Translations under genes and position numbers: made by a program
The notes under the pieces: model-generated
Told to the model about the DNA's origin: nothing
What the model saw: only the letters and a program-made list of their open reading frames with translations
Database searches by the model: none
In this document: piece by piece, positions 42,126 through 54,909 of the stretch
Numbering within the stretch: position 1 is the stretch's first letter
Layout of the letters: every line of letters begins with the position of its first letter
Source of the DNA: Streptomyces vilmorinianum
Lineage (GTDB): Bacteria; Actinomycetota; Actinomycetes; Streptomycetales; Streptomycetaceae
DNA length: 64,000 bases
Assembly: GCF_005517195.1 (NCBI RefSeq)
Contig: NZ_CP040244.1
Span: 3,676,001-3,740,000, forward strand
Reading direction: 5' to 3'

Positions 42126-43436
42126 ATGCCCCACCCGACCGAGCAGCGCGCCCGCATCCGCTCCGTCGCACTCGCCTCCGCCGCGGCGGCGCTCGCCCTC
42201 GCCCTCACCGGCTGCTCGTCCTCCGGAGACGCCTCCGCCTCCGCCGACGGGAAGATCACCCTGACCGTCGGGACCTTCGGGACCTTCGGATACAAGGAGG
42301 CCGGCCTGTACGACGCGTACATGAAGCTGCACCCGGAGATCACCATCAAGGAGAACCCGACGACCGTCGAGGGCAACTACTGGACCGCCCTGCAGACCCG
42401 GCTGTCCGGCGGCGGTCTCGACGACGTCCAGGCTCTCGAAGTCGGTCGCATATCCCTGGCCACGTCCGAGGACCTCGCCGATGCCTTCGCCGACCTGTCC
42501 GAAGCCCCCGGTGTCGACAAGAAGGACTACCTGCCGTGGAAGTGGGACCAGGCCACCACTGCCGACGGCAGGACGATCGGCCTGGGCACCGACGTCGGCC
42601 CGATGGCCATCTGCTACCGCCAGGACCTGTTCAAGGCCGCGGGTCTGCCCTCCGACCCCGAGTCCGTCGGCAAGCTGTGGGCGGGCGACTGGGCGAAGTT
42701 CGTCGAGACGGGCAAGCGTTACCAGGCCAAGGCGCCCAAGGGCACCTACTTCATGGACAGCGCCACCGGTCTGTTCAACGCCGTCGTCTCCAGCAGCACC
42801 GTCCAGTACTACAAGGACGGCAAGCTCGCCTACAAGGACTCGCCCAGCGTCAAGACCGGCTGGGACCTGGCCGTCAAGGCCGTCCACGGCAGGACCAGCC
42901 AGGGCCTGAAGATGTTCGACACCCCCTGGCAGACCGCGTTCTCCAAGTCCACCTTCGCCACCACGGTCTGCCCCTCCTGGCAGCAGGCGAACATCCAGCA
43001 GTTCTCCGGCCCGTCCAACAAGGGTAAGTGGAACATCGCCCAGCCCCCGGCCGCCGGCAACTGGGGCGGTTCCTTCCTGGCCGTACCGGCCTCCGGCAAG
43101 CACGTCGACGAGGCCAAGAAGCTCGTCGCCTGGCTGACCGCGCCCGAGCAGCAGGCGAAGGTCTTCCAGCAGGTCGGCAACATCCCCGCCAACCAGGCCG
43201 CCCATGACCTCCCGGGCGTCATCGACCACAAGAACGCCTACATCGGCCCCGACGCCGCCACCGGACAGATCTTCTCCACCGCCGCCAAGGCCATCCAGCC
43301 CGCCGAGACCGGCCCGCACGCGCAGGACCTGACCGGGGCGTTCAGCACCGGCGTCCAGCTGATGGAGCAGAACGGCAAGAGCCCGGAGGAGGCGTGGAAC
43401 GCCACGGTGCGCCAGATCGACAGCACCATCCAGTAA
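42126..43436 (+). CDS. cebE: Cello-oligosaccharide ABC importer, substrate-binding lipoprotein
   Basis: The 436-residue lipoprotein has a basic N-terminus, a hydrophobic core and the lipobox LTGC with Cys30, so it is tethered outside the membrane. The mature part is an extracellular solute-binding protein of family 1, DGKITLTVGTFGTFGYKE to the end, with sugar-pocket regions LPWKWDQATTADGRTIGLGT and WGGSFLAVPASGKHVDEAKK. Place and order identify CebE, which binds cellobiose and cellotriose. GAGGAG precedes the ATG at 42126. Confidence 0.92.
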   Translation: MPHPTEQRARIRSVALASAAAALALALTGCSSSGDASASADGKITLTVGTFGTFGYKEAGLYDAYMKLHPEITIKENPTTVEGNYWTALQTRLSGGGLDDVQALEVGRISLATSEDLADAFADLSEAPGVDKKDYLPWKWDQATTADGRTIGLGTDVGPMAICYRQDLFKAAGLPSDPESVGKLWAGDWAKFVETGKRYQAKAPKGTYFMDSATGLFNAVVSSSTVQYYKDGKLAYKDSPSVKTGWDLAVKAVHGRTSQGLKMFDTPWQTAFSKSTFATTVCPSWQQANIQQFSGPSNKGKWNIAQPPAAGNWGGSFLAVPASGKHVDEAKKLVAWLTAPEQQAKVFQQVGNIPANQAAHDLPGVIDHKNAYIGPDAATGQIFSTAAKAIQPAETGPHAQDLTGAFSTGVQLMEQNGKSPEEAWNATVRQIDSTIQ

Positions 43437-43558
43437 CGCTCCCCGCCCCCACCTCTTCCGGCCGCCGTCGCGGGGGAGAGGGCGGCCGGCCACCGGGGAG
43501 CCGGCCGCCCCCACCCCGTACCGACGCGACCGGCCGTGACCACAGAAGGAACCCGCCC

Positions 43559-44563
43559 GTGGCCTCCACGACCGCACCCAGCCGCAACGGCCCCGCAGGC
43601 CGGCAGGACACCCAACCGCCCCACGCCCACCCCTCCGGCCCCTCGGTCTGGCGCAGCCGCCTGCACCGCTGGGACACCAAGGGCACGCCGTACGCCCTCG
43701 TCGCGCCCTTCTTCCTCGTCTTCGCCGCCTTCGGCCTCTTCCCGCTGCTCTACACGGGATGGCTCTCCTTCCACCGGGTGAGCCTGTACAACGTCGACCG
43801 CGCCGAATGGGTCGGCCTGCGCAACTACGCGGACCTGTTCACCGGCCAGGTCAGCCACTACTTCTGGAACGCGCTCCTCAACACCTTCACCCTCGGTGTC
43901 CTGTCCACCGTCCCGCAGCTGCTGATGGCACTGGGTCTCGCCCACCTGCTCAACTACCGGCTGCGCGCCCGCGGGTTCCTGCGCACGGCGCTCCTCGCCC
44001 CGTACGCGACCTCCGTCGCCGCCGCCACCCTCGTCTTCGCCCTGATCTTCAGCCCCGAGGGGGGCATGGCCAACTGGTTCCTCGGCCTTTTCGGCGCCGG
44101 GCCCGTGCACTGGGAGGCCGGTCGCTGGAGCTCGCAGTTCGCGATCTCCGTGATCGTCACCTGGCGCTGGACCGGCTACAACGCCCTGATCTACCTCGCC
44201 GCCATGCAGGCCGTACCGCGCGAGCTGTACGAGGCCGCAACCCTGGACGGTGCCAACCGCTGGCAGCAGTTCCTGCACGTCACGGTCCCCGCCCTGCGGC
44301 CCACGATCCTCTTCACGGTGATCGTCTCGACCATCGGAGCCACCCAGCTCTTCGGCGAGCCCTACCTGTTCGGCGGCCAGAGCGGTCACCAAGGCGGCAC
44401 CGACCACCAGTACGAGACCCTCGGAATCCTCATGTACGACCAGGGCTTCCACTCCAGCATGCTCGGGCGCGCCAGCGCGGTCGCCTGGATCATGTTCGGC
44501 CTGCTGCTGCTCATCGGGCTCGTCAACGCGCTGATCACCCGCCGCCTGCGCGCCACCCAGTGA
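43559..44563 (+). CDS. cebF: Cello-oligosaccharide ABC importer permease 1
   Basis: The 334-residue permease has six membrane helices, starting PYALVAPFFLVFAAFGLFPL, and the EAA loop YEAATLDGANRWQQFLHVTV, which docks the ATPase. It is a MalF/UgpA-type subunit. I placed the start at GTG 43559 (GAAGGA eight bases upstream) rather than at the longer open frame that overlaps cebE. It follows cebE by 122 bases and overlaps no other gene. No ATPase gene exists in the cluster, so MsiK must supply energy. Confidence 0.93.
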   Translation: MASTTAPSRNGPAGRQDTQPPHAHPSGPSVWRSRLHRWDTKGTPYALVAPFFLVFAAFGLFPLLYTGWLSFHRVSLYNVDRAEWVGLRNYADLFTGQVSHYFWNALLNTFTLGVLSTVPQLLMALGLAHLLNYRLRARGFLRTALLAPYATSVAAATLVFALIFSPEGGMANWFLGLFGAGPVHWEAGRWSSQFAISVIVTWRWTGYNALIYLAAMQAVPRELYEAATLDGANRWQQFLHVTVPALRPTILFTVIVSTIGATQLFGEPYLFGGQSGHQGGTDHQYETLGILMYDQGFHSSMLGRASAVAWIMFGLLLLIGLVNALITRRLRATQ

Positions 44564-44576
44564 TGTGGAGTACGAC

Positions 44577-45485
44577 ATGACCACCACCGCCCCCGTGTCC
44601 GACCGTCCTCACCGGACGGCGGCGCGACCGTCCACCCGTGCCGGCCGGGCCGGCGGCCAGCACCGGGCCGGGTGGCTCGCCCACGTCGTCCTGGGACTCG
44701 CGGCCCTGGCCTCGCTGTTCCCGCTGTACTGGACGCTGGTGGCGGCCTCCACGGACAGTCACGCCGTCGTCTCCAGCCCACCGCCGATGCTGCCCGGCGG
44801 CAACCTCTTCGAGAACCTCACCTATGTCTGGCACAACGCCGGCGGGCGCGGCATGGGCGTCGCCCTGCTCAACTCCACGCTCGTCGCGGGCGCCGTCACC
44901 GTCAGTACGGTGACCTTCTCCGTGCTCGCCGGCTTCGCCTTCGCCAAACTCCGTTTCCGAGGGAAGAAGGTCATGCTCGGCCTGGTCCTGTCCACCCTCG
45001 CCGTGCCCGCGCAGCTCAGTGTCGTACCGCTGTTCATCCTGACCAAGAACCTGGGACTGGGAAATCACCTCGGGGCGCTGATCCTGCCTGTCCTGGTCAC
45101 CGCCTTCGGCGTCTTCTTCATGCGGCAGTTCCTCTCCCAGGCACTGCCCACCGAACTGCTGGAGGCCGCCCGGGTCGACGGCGCCAATTCGCTGCGCGTC
45201 ATCTGGCACGTCGTCTTCCCCGTCGCCCGCCCGGCGATGGCGGTCCTGGGCATGCTGACCTTCGTCCAGTCCTGGAACGACTTCCTCTGGCCGATCATCG
45301 TCATGAACGGCTCCACCAACCCGACGGTCCAGGTCGCGCTCGCCGGCCTGGGAACCGGCTGGTCGACCGACTGGTCCGTCATCACCGCCGGAGCGCTCAT
45401 GGGCACCCTGCCGCTCCTCCTGGTCTTCGCCCTCCTCGGCCGTCACATCGTCGGCGGCATCACCCAGGGCGCCGTCAAGGGCTGA
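44577..45485 (+). CDS. cebG: Cello-oligosaccharide ABC importer permease 2
   Basis: The 302-residue MalG/UgpE-type permease has six helices, first LAHVVLGLAALASLFPLYW, and an EAA loop LEAARVDGANSLRVIWHVVF. The late segment LTFVQSWNDFLWPIIVMNG is typical of sugar importers. It starts 14 bases after the cebF stop and completes cebEFG. In most Streptomyces, bglC (GH1 beta-glucosidase) follows. Here only an araD remnant does. Confidence 0.93.
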   Translation: MTTTAPVSDRPHRTAARPSTRAGRAGGQHRAGWLAHVVLGLAALASLFPLYWTLVAASTDSHAVVSSPPPMLPGGNLFENLTYVWHNAGGRGMGVALLNSTLVAGAVTVSTVTFSVLAGFAFAKLRFRGKKVMLGLVLSTLAVPAQLSVVPLFILTKNLGLGNHLGALILPVLVTAFGVFFMRQFLSQALPTELLEAARVDGANSLRVIWHVVFPVARPAMAVLGMLTFVQSWNDFLWPIIVMNGSTNPTVQVALAGLGTGWSTDWSVITAGALMGTLPLLLVFALLGRHIVGGITQGAVKG

Positions 45486-45527
45486 CCCACGCCCTCTCTC
45501 CTCGTCCACGACACGCACCGCAAAAGG

Positions 45528-45797
45528 GCCGGCCGGGTCATCGTGGACCTGTTGGGCAGCGACGACACCCGGGCCCGGGAGGTCCCGGGCGCCCTGGTCG
45601 CCCACCACGGCCCGTTGAGCTGGGGCGCGGACGCCACCACGTCCCTGGAGCATGCCGTCATCTGCGAGGCGGTGGCCGAGATGGCCCTCCACACCATCGC
45701 CCTGGGCGCGGTCGAGCCCCCGCAACACGTGCTGGACCGCCACTTCACGCGCGAGCACGGTCCTGACCCCTACTACGGCAACCCTCCCTCTGCCTGA
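45528..45797 (+). pseudogene. araD: C-terminal fragment of L-ribulose-5-phosphate 4-epimerase (araD)
   Basis: The translation AGRVIVDLLGSDDTRAREVP followed by GALVAHHGPLSWGADATTSL and ending HVLDRHFTREHGPDPYYGNP matches the C-terminal third of AraD, including the conserved HGPF/L-WG segment and terminal HGPxxYYGQ. The N-terminal catalytic part and any start are absent. The fragment sits exactly where bglC would be expected after cebG, so it marks a rearrangement. Confidence 0.85.
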
Positions 45798-45804
45798 CCG
45801 CGCC

Positions 45805-45835
45805 GAGGGGAGCCAGGATCATCCTGACTCCCCTC
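45805..45835. terminator. Inverted repeat between araD remnant and xlnA
   Basis: GAGGGGAG and CTCCCCTC, extended by an AGGAT/ATCCT core with one mismatch, form a 15-bp near-perfect stem 20 bases after the xylanase stop (minus strand). It probably terminates the xylanase transcript. Confidence 0.75.
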
Positions 45836-45854
45836 CATGGTGCGCCGCAGCGGG

Positions 45855-49127
<3,273 letters not shown>

Positions 49128-49131
<4 letters not shown>

Positions 49132-51347
49132 GGCACCGGGACGATCTCGACCGGCACGGACAGCACCCGGTCGGCCGCCGGGTGACGTAGGGGGCCGTGC
49201 AGGGTGAAGGACCCCTGGAGCGGAAGATCGCCGCTGGACCGTCCGACGGCCACGCCGATCTCTCCGGGTTCCACTCTCCTGCGCAGGTCGACCCCGGTGA
49301 AGGAGGTCCGGTCGGCATGGACGGAGAAGGTGATCCGGGCAGCCTCGCCCGGCCGCAGCTCGACCCTGCCGAATCCGGCGAGCCACCGCCGGGGCCGGAC
49401 GACGGACGCCTCGGGGTCCGAGAGGTACAGCTGGACCACCTCGGTCCCGGCCACCTCGCCGACGTTGCGTACGGTGACCGCGACGGAGACGACTCCGTCC
49501 GTCGGAGCGACGGGATCCACCGAGATGTCCGAGTAGGTGAATCTGGTCCAGCTCAGCCCGTGCCCGAAAGGGAACAGCGGAGTCGGGTCCACCGAGCTCC
49601 AGTCGGTGTGACCGCCCAGCGTGGAGTGCAGGTAGGTGCCGGGCTGTCCGCCGACCTGGCGGGGGATGGAGACGGGGAGCCGCCCGGATGGTTCCGCGGC
49701 CCCGCTGATGATCCGCGCCAGCGCCGTCCCGCCCTCTTCGCCGGGGAAGAAGGCCTGGACGACGGCCGCCGCGCGCTCGGCGAGCGAGCCGAGCGCGTAG
49801 GGCCGGCCGGAGACGAGGACCAGGACGGTCGGCACCCCGGAGTCCAGCACGGCGGAGGCGAGCGCGGCCTGGTCACCGGGCAGGTCGAGGGTCTCGGCGT
49901 CGCAGCCCTCTCCCGAGGTGCCCCGGCCGAACATGCCGGCCCGGTCGCCGAGTACCAGCACGTTCACCTCCGGATCGTCCGCGGTGACCGTGAACCCGGC
50001 GGCGGTGAGCGCCTCGCCGAGTGTCGGGATGTCCAGCCCGGGGGCGCCGGGCAGCGCGACGTGGTTGGGGAAGGAGTAGCAGCCGAGGAAGGAGTGGGGG
50101 TCGTCGGCGTACGGCCCGCTGACCGCGACCCGGCACGGCCGCAGCGGCAGGATGCCGTCGTTGGCGAGCAACACGGTGGACCGTTCGGCCAGGAGCCTGG
50201 CCAGTGCCCGGTGCTCCGGCGGGTCGAGGTCGACCGGCTCGGGCTTGACGGGTTCCCAGTCGGGGTCGAGCAGGCCGAGTTCGGCCTTCTGCAGCAGGAC
50301 GCGCTCCGCGGCCCGGTCGACGAGCTCCTCGGGTACGTCTCCCGACCGTACGAGTGTGGTCAGCGGCTCGCCGTAGCAGCGGGCCGTGGGCAGCTCGACG
50401 TCGATTCCGGCGGTCAACGCCAGCGCGCCGGCCGCGCCGCGCGATCCGGTCACGCCGTGCCGGGTCTCCAGGAAGGAGACGGCGTAATAGTCGGCGACGA
50501 CGACACCGCCGAAACCGAGCTCATCCCTGAGCAGTCCGGTCAGCAGGCGTTCGTCGGATGCGACCGGGACGCCGTCCACGTCGGTGTAGCTGTTCATCAC
50601 CGACCGGGCGCCTCCCTCGCGCAGCGCCCGTACGAAGGGCTCGACCAGCACGTCGGCGAACTCGCGCGGCCCCGAGGCGACGGGGGCCATGTTCCGGCCG
50701 CCTCGCGAGGCCGAGTACCCGGCGAAGTGCTTGAGCGTCGCCACGACGCCGGCGCCTTCCAGGCCCTGCACGTAGGCGGTGCCGATCGCTCCGACGAGAT
50801 AGGGGTCCTCGGCGATGCACTCCTCGGTCCTGCCCCACCGGTAGTCGCGGACCACGTCGAGCACCGGAGCCAGCCCCTGGTGGACGCCGACCCGCCGCAT
50901 CCTCTCGCCGATGGCGGCGGCCATCCGCTGTACGAGCGCGGGATCGAAGGACGCGCCCCAGGCGAGCGGCCCGGGGAAGACCGTGGCCCCGAACGTCATG
51001 AACCCGGTCAGGCACTCCTCGTGAGCGATCGCCGGGATACCGAACCGGCCGGCCCCGGTCACCTGCCGCTGGAGTGAGGCGAGTCGCTCCATCCCGGCTT
51101 CCGCCGTGATCGGCGCGGTTCCGTACACCCGGGTGAGCTGGCCAAGACCGTGCCCCACGATGTCGTCGAGGCCCGGCGCCGGCTCGCCGGAATCGTCCTC
51201 CATCGGCGCGACGGGCGCTCCGGGATTCGAGGGCAGTGCCCAGAAGCCGGTGAGTTGCCCCGCCTTCTCCTCCAGCGTCATCCGACTCAGCAGATCGGCG
51301 ACTCGCACGGAAGCGGGCAGGAGGGGGTCACGCCAAGGCTCGTTCAA
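49128..51347 (-). CDS. bxlA: Intracellular GH3 beta-xylosidase
   Basis: The 739-residue enzyme lacks a signal peptide and has GH3 N and C domains plus a C-terminal FnIII-like domain (from about 640). Signatures: PAIAHEECLTGFMTFGATVF, TLKHFAGYSASRGGRNMAPV and GVVVADYYAVSFLETRHGVT, where the Asp of VADYY is the nucleophile (about residue 280). The acid/base lies in the C domain (GRGTSGEGCDAETLDLPGD). Gene place and similarity indicate BxlA-type xylo-oligosaccharide hydrolysis. The TTG at 51347 follows CTAGGAGAACCCC. Confidence 0.92.
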
Positions 51348-51356
51348 GGGGTTCTC

Positions 51357-52370
51357 CTAGAGACGGGGCGGGGCGGTGGAGAGCCGGACCTTGAGTTCGG
51401 TCGAGAGCTCCATCCGGGGGCTGACCAGGGGCTGGTCCTCCAGAAGCTGGAACAGCGTGCGGGCGGCGAGCCGGCCCATCTCCTCCAGCGGCTGGCGCAC
51501 CGTCGTCAGCGGCGGTGACAGCCAGTCGCACATCGGCAGGTCGTCGAAGCCGATCACGCTGAGGTCCCGCGGGATGCTCAGTCCGCCCTGTCGGGCGGCC
51601 TCGTAGACGCCCATCGCCTGCTGGTCGCTGCCGGCGAAGACGGCGGTCGGCGGCTCGGGGAGGGCGAGCAGCTCCTGGGCGCACCGGAATCCGCCTTCGT
51701 GCTGGAAGTCGCCGAACCGGATCAGGTCGCGGTCGACCTCGATACCGGCCCGCTCCAGAGCGGCCCGGTATCCGTCGATGCGAGCCTGGCTGCAGAGCAT
51801 CTCCCTGCGCCCGCCGATCGCGGCGATCCGGCGGTGTCCCATTCCCAGCAGGTGCTCGGTGGCGGCCAGGCCGCCGGCCCAGTTGGTCGCGCCGATGCTC
51901 GGAACGCCGTTGTCCGGCAGGTCGATCGGGTCGATGACGACCAGCGCCACCCCGCCCCGCTCGACCTGGGCGCGCTGGGCCTGGGTGACCGAGGCGGTGA
52001 CGAGGATGACGCCGTCGCTGTGATGCTGGACCGGCAGTGCGGCCCAGCTCGACGGCGTGGCCTCGCCCGGCGGGACGAGCGACACGACGGTGCCGACGCC
52101 CCGCTGGGCGCACTCGGCCTCGACGCCGCGCAGTATCTCCACCGCCCACGCGCTGTCCAGACCGCCGATGATCAGGTCGACCAGGCCCGATCTGCGAGCC
52201 CTGCTCTGCCTGCCGGGCTGGAGGTAGTTGTGGGACCGCAGCAGTGCCTCGATCCGTTCGCGTGTCGAGGGCGCGACATCGGAGCGGCCGTTGATCACCT
52301 TGGAGACGGTGGCCTGGGAGACCCCTGCCTCCGCGGCGATGACCGCCAGAGTCGCACGCCGCTCGTTCAA
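51357..52370 (-). CDS. bxlR: LacI-family xylan-utilisation repressor
   Basis: The 337-residue repressor has an N-terminal HTH (about 6-55, TLAVIAAEAGVSQATVSKVI, NGRSDVAPSTRERIE) and a sugar-binding core with FAGSDQQAMGVYEAARQGGL and FDDLPMCDWLSPPLTTVRQP. It heads the minus-strand operon bxlR-GH3-GH43 and is divergent from the importer operon, so it is very probably BxlR, the xylobiose-responsive repressor described in other streptomycetes. TTG at 52370 follows GAGGAGAGAAG. CGAA/TTCG palindromes lie at its own promoter and at that of bxlE. Confidence 0.9.
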   Translation of the reverse strand: MNERRATLAVIAAEAGVSQATVSKVINGRSDVAPSTRERIEALLRSHNYLQPGRQSRARRSGLVDLIIGGLDSAWAVEILRGVEAECAQRGVGTVVSLVPPGEATPSSWAALPVQHHSDGVILVTASVTQAQRAQVERGGVALVVIDPIDLPDNGVPSIGATNWAGGLAATEHLLGMGHRRIAAIGGRREMLCSQARIDGYRAALERAGIEVDRDLIRFGDFQHEGGFRCAQELLALPEPPTAVFAGSDQQAMGVYEAARQGGLSIPRDLSVIGFDDLPMCDWLSPPLTTVRQPLEEMGRLAARTLFQLLEDQPLVSPRMELSTELKVRLSTAPPRL

Positions 52371-52408
52371 CTTCTCTCCTCTCGACGCCGTCGATCGACG
52401 ACAGGTAT

Positions 52409-52420
52409 CGCAAACTTTCG
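52409..52420. promoter_or_regulatory. Operator-like site at the bxlR start point
   Basis: CGCAAACTTTCG is an imperfect CGAAA/TTTCG-type palindrome that lies at the predicted transcription start of bxlR, 39 bases before its start codon. It would allow autorepression. Confidence 0.6.
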
Positions 52421-52423
52421 AAG

Positions 52424-52452
52424 AGTTTCTGGTCGGCGCGACTGCTTGTCAA
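52424..52452 (-). promoter_or_regulatory. Predicted bxlR promoter
   Basis: TTGACA (52452-52447) and GAAACT (52429-52424) with a 17-base spacer, reading toward bxlR. An inverted repeat ACTGCTTG/CAAGCAGT (52441-52448, 52462-52469) overlaps the -35. Confidence 0.6.
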
Positions 52453-52495
52453 GCCCAGGATCAAGCAGTGTTCCGAGATAAATCGGTGAGAGGTC

Positions 52496-52524
52496 TTGAC
52501 CGTGCAGCCCGACGTTCCTAGTTT
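52496..52524 (+). promoter_or_regulatory. Predicted promoter of the xylan operon
   Basis: TTGACC (52496-52501), a 17-base spacer and TAGTTT (52519-52524) form one of the best sigma-70-like promoters in the window, reading toward bxlE. The double operator follows 17 bases downstream. Confidence 0.75.
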
Positions 52525-52540
52525 GTGGCACCACAGAATT

Positions 52541-52564
52541 CGAGAGTATTTCGAAAAGTTTTCG
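52541..52564. promoter_or_regulatory. Double BxlR-type operator before bxlE
   Basis: CGAGAGTATTTCG (52541-52553) overlaps by two bases with the perfect palindrome CGAAAAGTTTTCG (52552-52564). Both fit CGAAA-N3-TTTCG, with one mismatch in the first. They cover the region just downstream of the predicted transcription start, ideal for a repressor. Confidence 0.8.
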
Positions 52565-52634
52565 AGCGCGAGACCGGCGATCAACCCGGCAGCGGCTCGG
52601 CATCGAACCCGGCATCCCCCATCACGGAGGTCCC

Positions 52635-53927
52635 ATGGCCAGCACTCCCCCGAGCCGGCGAAACTTCCTGGCGCTCGCGGGCTTGACCGCACTGTCCGTC
52701 TCCATGACCGCGGCCTGCGGGGCCGACGAATCGGGCGGCAGGCCGTCGGCCGACGGCAAGGTGACGTTCGAGTGGTGGAACATCGCCACGACGGAACCGG
52801 GCAAATCCCTCTTCCCGCAGATCTCCTCGGCGTTCACGACCGCTCACCCGAACATCGCGATCAACACGACCTCGTTGGAGAACGAGGCCTTCAAGTCCAA
52901 GCTGACCGCCACCACCTCCTCGGGCAAGCTCCCCGACGTCTTCCAGACCTGGGGCGGCGGTGTGCTGCAGCAGCAGGTCGACGCGGGGCTGGTCGAGGAC
53001 CTCACCGACGTCCTGGGCTGGTCGTCCGCCCTCACCCCGGTCTCGCTGCAGGCCTACCAGTTCGGGGGCCGCACCTACGCGGTGCCGTACGACATCGGCA
53101 TGGTCGGCTTCTGGTACAACAAGAAGCTCTTCGCCAAGGCCGGAATCACCGCCCCGCCGGCCACCTGGGCCGAGTTCCTCGACGACGTCAGGAAGCTCAA
53201 GGCGGCGGGCATCACCCCGATCGCCCTCGCGGGCAAGGAGAAGTGGCCGGGCCACTACTACTGGGCCTACCTCGCGATGCGCGTCGCCGGCCTCCCCGCG
53301 CTGCAGAAGGCCGCGACCACCAAGGACTTCACCGGCGCCGGCTTCGTCCAGGCGGGCGCCCACCTCAAGGAGCTCGTCGACCTCCAGCCGTTCCAGCCGG
53401 CCTTCCTCGGCGCCGGCTACGCCACCCCCGGCGGGCAGGCCGCGACCATGGGCAACGGCAAGGCCGCCATGGAGCTGATGGGACAGTGGGGACCGTCGGT
53501 ACAGAAGGACGCGGGCGCCGACCTCGGAGCGGACCTGGGCTTCTTCCCCTTCCCGACGGTCGACGGCGGTGTGGGACAGGCCACCGAGGTGTTCGGCGGC
53601 GGCGGTGGCTTCGCGCTGCGCAAGGGCGCCCCGAAGGAGGCACTGGACTTCCTGAAGTTCTTCGTCCTGGAGAACGAGTCCAAGCTGCTGGCCTCCAACG
53701 GCTACCTGCCGGTGGTCAAGGGGGCGGAGAGCCAGCTCACCGACGCCAACAAGAAGGTGGTGGCCGAGAGCCTGGTCAAGGCGACGGGCTTCCAGCTCTT
53801 CCTCGACCAGGCGTACCCGCCGGCGGTCGGCCAGGAGGTCAACGACAGCGTCGCCGACCTCATAGCCGGCAAGAAGACGCCCGAGCAGGTCACCACGTCG
53901 ATCACCGAGGCTGCGCAGAGTGCCTAG
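52635..53927 (+). CDS. bxlE: Xylo-oligosaccharide ABC importer, substrate-binding lipoprotein
   Basis: The 430-residue protein starts MASTPPSRRNFLALAGLTAL, a signal sequence with paired arginines, and has a lipobox ending at Cys28 (MTAAC). The rest is a family-1 solute-binding protein: VTFEWWNIATTEPGKSLFPQ, DVFQTWGGGVLQQQVDAGLV, YAVPYDIGMVGFWYNKKLF. It resembles BxlE, which binds xylobiose and longer xylo-oligosaccharides. It is the first gene of a nine-gene operon under the predicted BxlR operator and overlaps bxlF by eight bases. Confidence 0.92.
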   Translation: MASTPPSRRNFLALAGLTALSVSMTAACGADESGGRPSADGKVTFEWWNIATTEPGKSLFPQISSAFTTAHPNIAINTTSLENEAFKSKLTATTSSGKLPDVFQTWGGGVLQQQVDAGLVEDLTDVLGWSSALTPVSLQAYQFGGRTYAVPYDIGMVGFWYNKKLFAKAGITAPPATWAEFLDDVRKLKAAGITPIALAGKEKWPGHYYWAYLAMRVAGLPALQKAATTKDFTGAGFVQAGAHLKELVDLQPFQPAFLGAGYATPGGQAATMGNGKAAMELMGQWGPSVQKDAGADLGADLGFFPFPTVDGGVGQATEVFGGGGGFALRKGAPKEALDFLKFFVLENESKLLASNGYLPVVKGAESQLTDANKKVVAESLVKATGFQLFLDQAYPPAVGQEVNDSVADLIAGKKTPEQVTTSITEAAQSA

Positions 53928-54909
53928 CTTCGTGTCCACCCTGGCAAAGGAGCGGACGGAGGAGGCCGTGCCGGCGCACCCGCCACTCCCGGCCCGGTCG
54001 CGCCTGCGCGGGTGGGGAGACTGGGCGTCGGTCGCCTGGTTCCTCGTCCCGGCCCTGGTCCTCTTCCTCGTCTTCGTCCTCGCCCCGATCGTCGTCGCCG
54101 TCTACACCGGCTTCTTCAAATGGGGCGGGATCGGCCCCATGGACGACTTCGTCGGCTTCGCGAACTACACCAAACTGTTCGGCGATCAGGTCTTCCTCGG
54201 CGATCTGGGGCGCGGGCTGTATCTGATCGTGCTGTCGATCACAGTGCAGCTGCCGTTCGCCCTGTTCACCGCGGTCCTGCTCAACCAGAGGCTCCGTGGC
54301 CGGGCCGTCTACCGGATGCTGTTCTTCGCGCCGTACATCCTGTCCGAAGTGGTCACGGCGGTCCTCTTCACGATGATCTTCCTGCCCGGCGCCGGCATGG
54401 CCGACCACCTCGCCGGCCTCTTGGGCCTGGAGGGATTGCAGGGCAAGTGGCTCGCCGATCCCTCGACGGTCATGCCGACCCTGTTCGTGGTGATGATCTG
54501 GAAGTACTTCGGCTTCCACATGATGCTCTTCCTCGCCGGACTGCAGAGCATCCCGTCCGAGATCCTCGAGGCCGCCTCCATCGACGGCGCCGGCGCCTGG
54601 CAGCGCTTCCGGCACGTGACGCTGCCGCTGCTCGGCCCGACGATCCGGATCAGCGTCTTCCTTTCGATCATCGGGTCCATCCAGCTCTTCGACCTCGTCT
54701 GGGTCATGACCGCGGGCGGGCCCAACCACTCCTCCGAGACGATGGCGATCGCGATGTTCCAGTTCGGGTTCAAGCGGTACCAGGTCGGCTACGCCAGTGC
54801 GATCAGTGTGGTGCTGTTCATGATCAGCCTGGTCTTCTCCCTCTTCTACCAGCGTTACGTGCTCCGCCGCGATCTGAGCGGGGCCGTTACCTCGGGAGCT
54901 GGCCGATGA
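53920..54909 (+). CDS. bxlF: Xylo-oligosaccharide ABC importer permease 1
   Basis: A 329-residue MalF/UgpA-type permease with six helices (first WASVAWFLVPALVLFLVFVL), an EAA loop EAASIDGAGAWQRFRHVTLP and the last helix ISVVLFMISLVFSLFYQRYV. The GTG at 53920 overlaps the bxlE stop. It pairs with BxlG and, with no ATPase in the locus, depends on an MsiK-type ATPase encoded elsewhere. Confidence 0.93.
   Translation: MPSFVSTLAKERTEEAVPAHPPLPARSRLRGWGDWASVAWFLVPALVLFLVFVLAPIVVAVYTGFFKWGGIGPMDDFVGFANYTKLFGDQVFLGDLGRGLYLIVLSITVQLPFALFTAVLLNQRLRGRAVYRMLFFAPYILSEVVTAVLFTMIFLPGAGMADHLAGLLGLEGLQGKWLADPSTVMPTLFVVMIWKYFGFHMMLFLAGLQSIPSEILEAASIDGAGAWQRFRHVTLPLLGPTIRISVFLSIIGSIQLFDLVWVMTAGGPNHSSETMAIAMFQFGFKRYQVGYASAISVVLFMISLVFSLFYQRYVLRRDLSGAVTSGAGR

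Noticed and set aside
40756..45485. A complete ABC system including its ATPase
   Set aside because: No Walker A/ABC signature gene occurs in either sugar importer locus. The only Walker A sequence seen in the window belongs to the AAA+ fusion.
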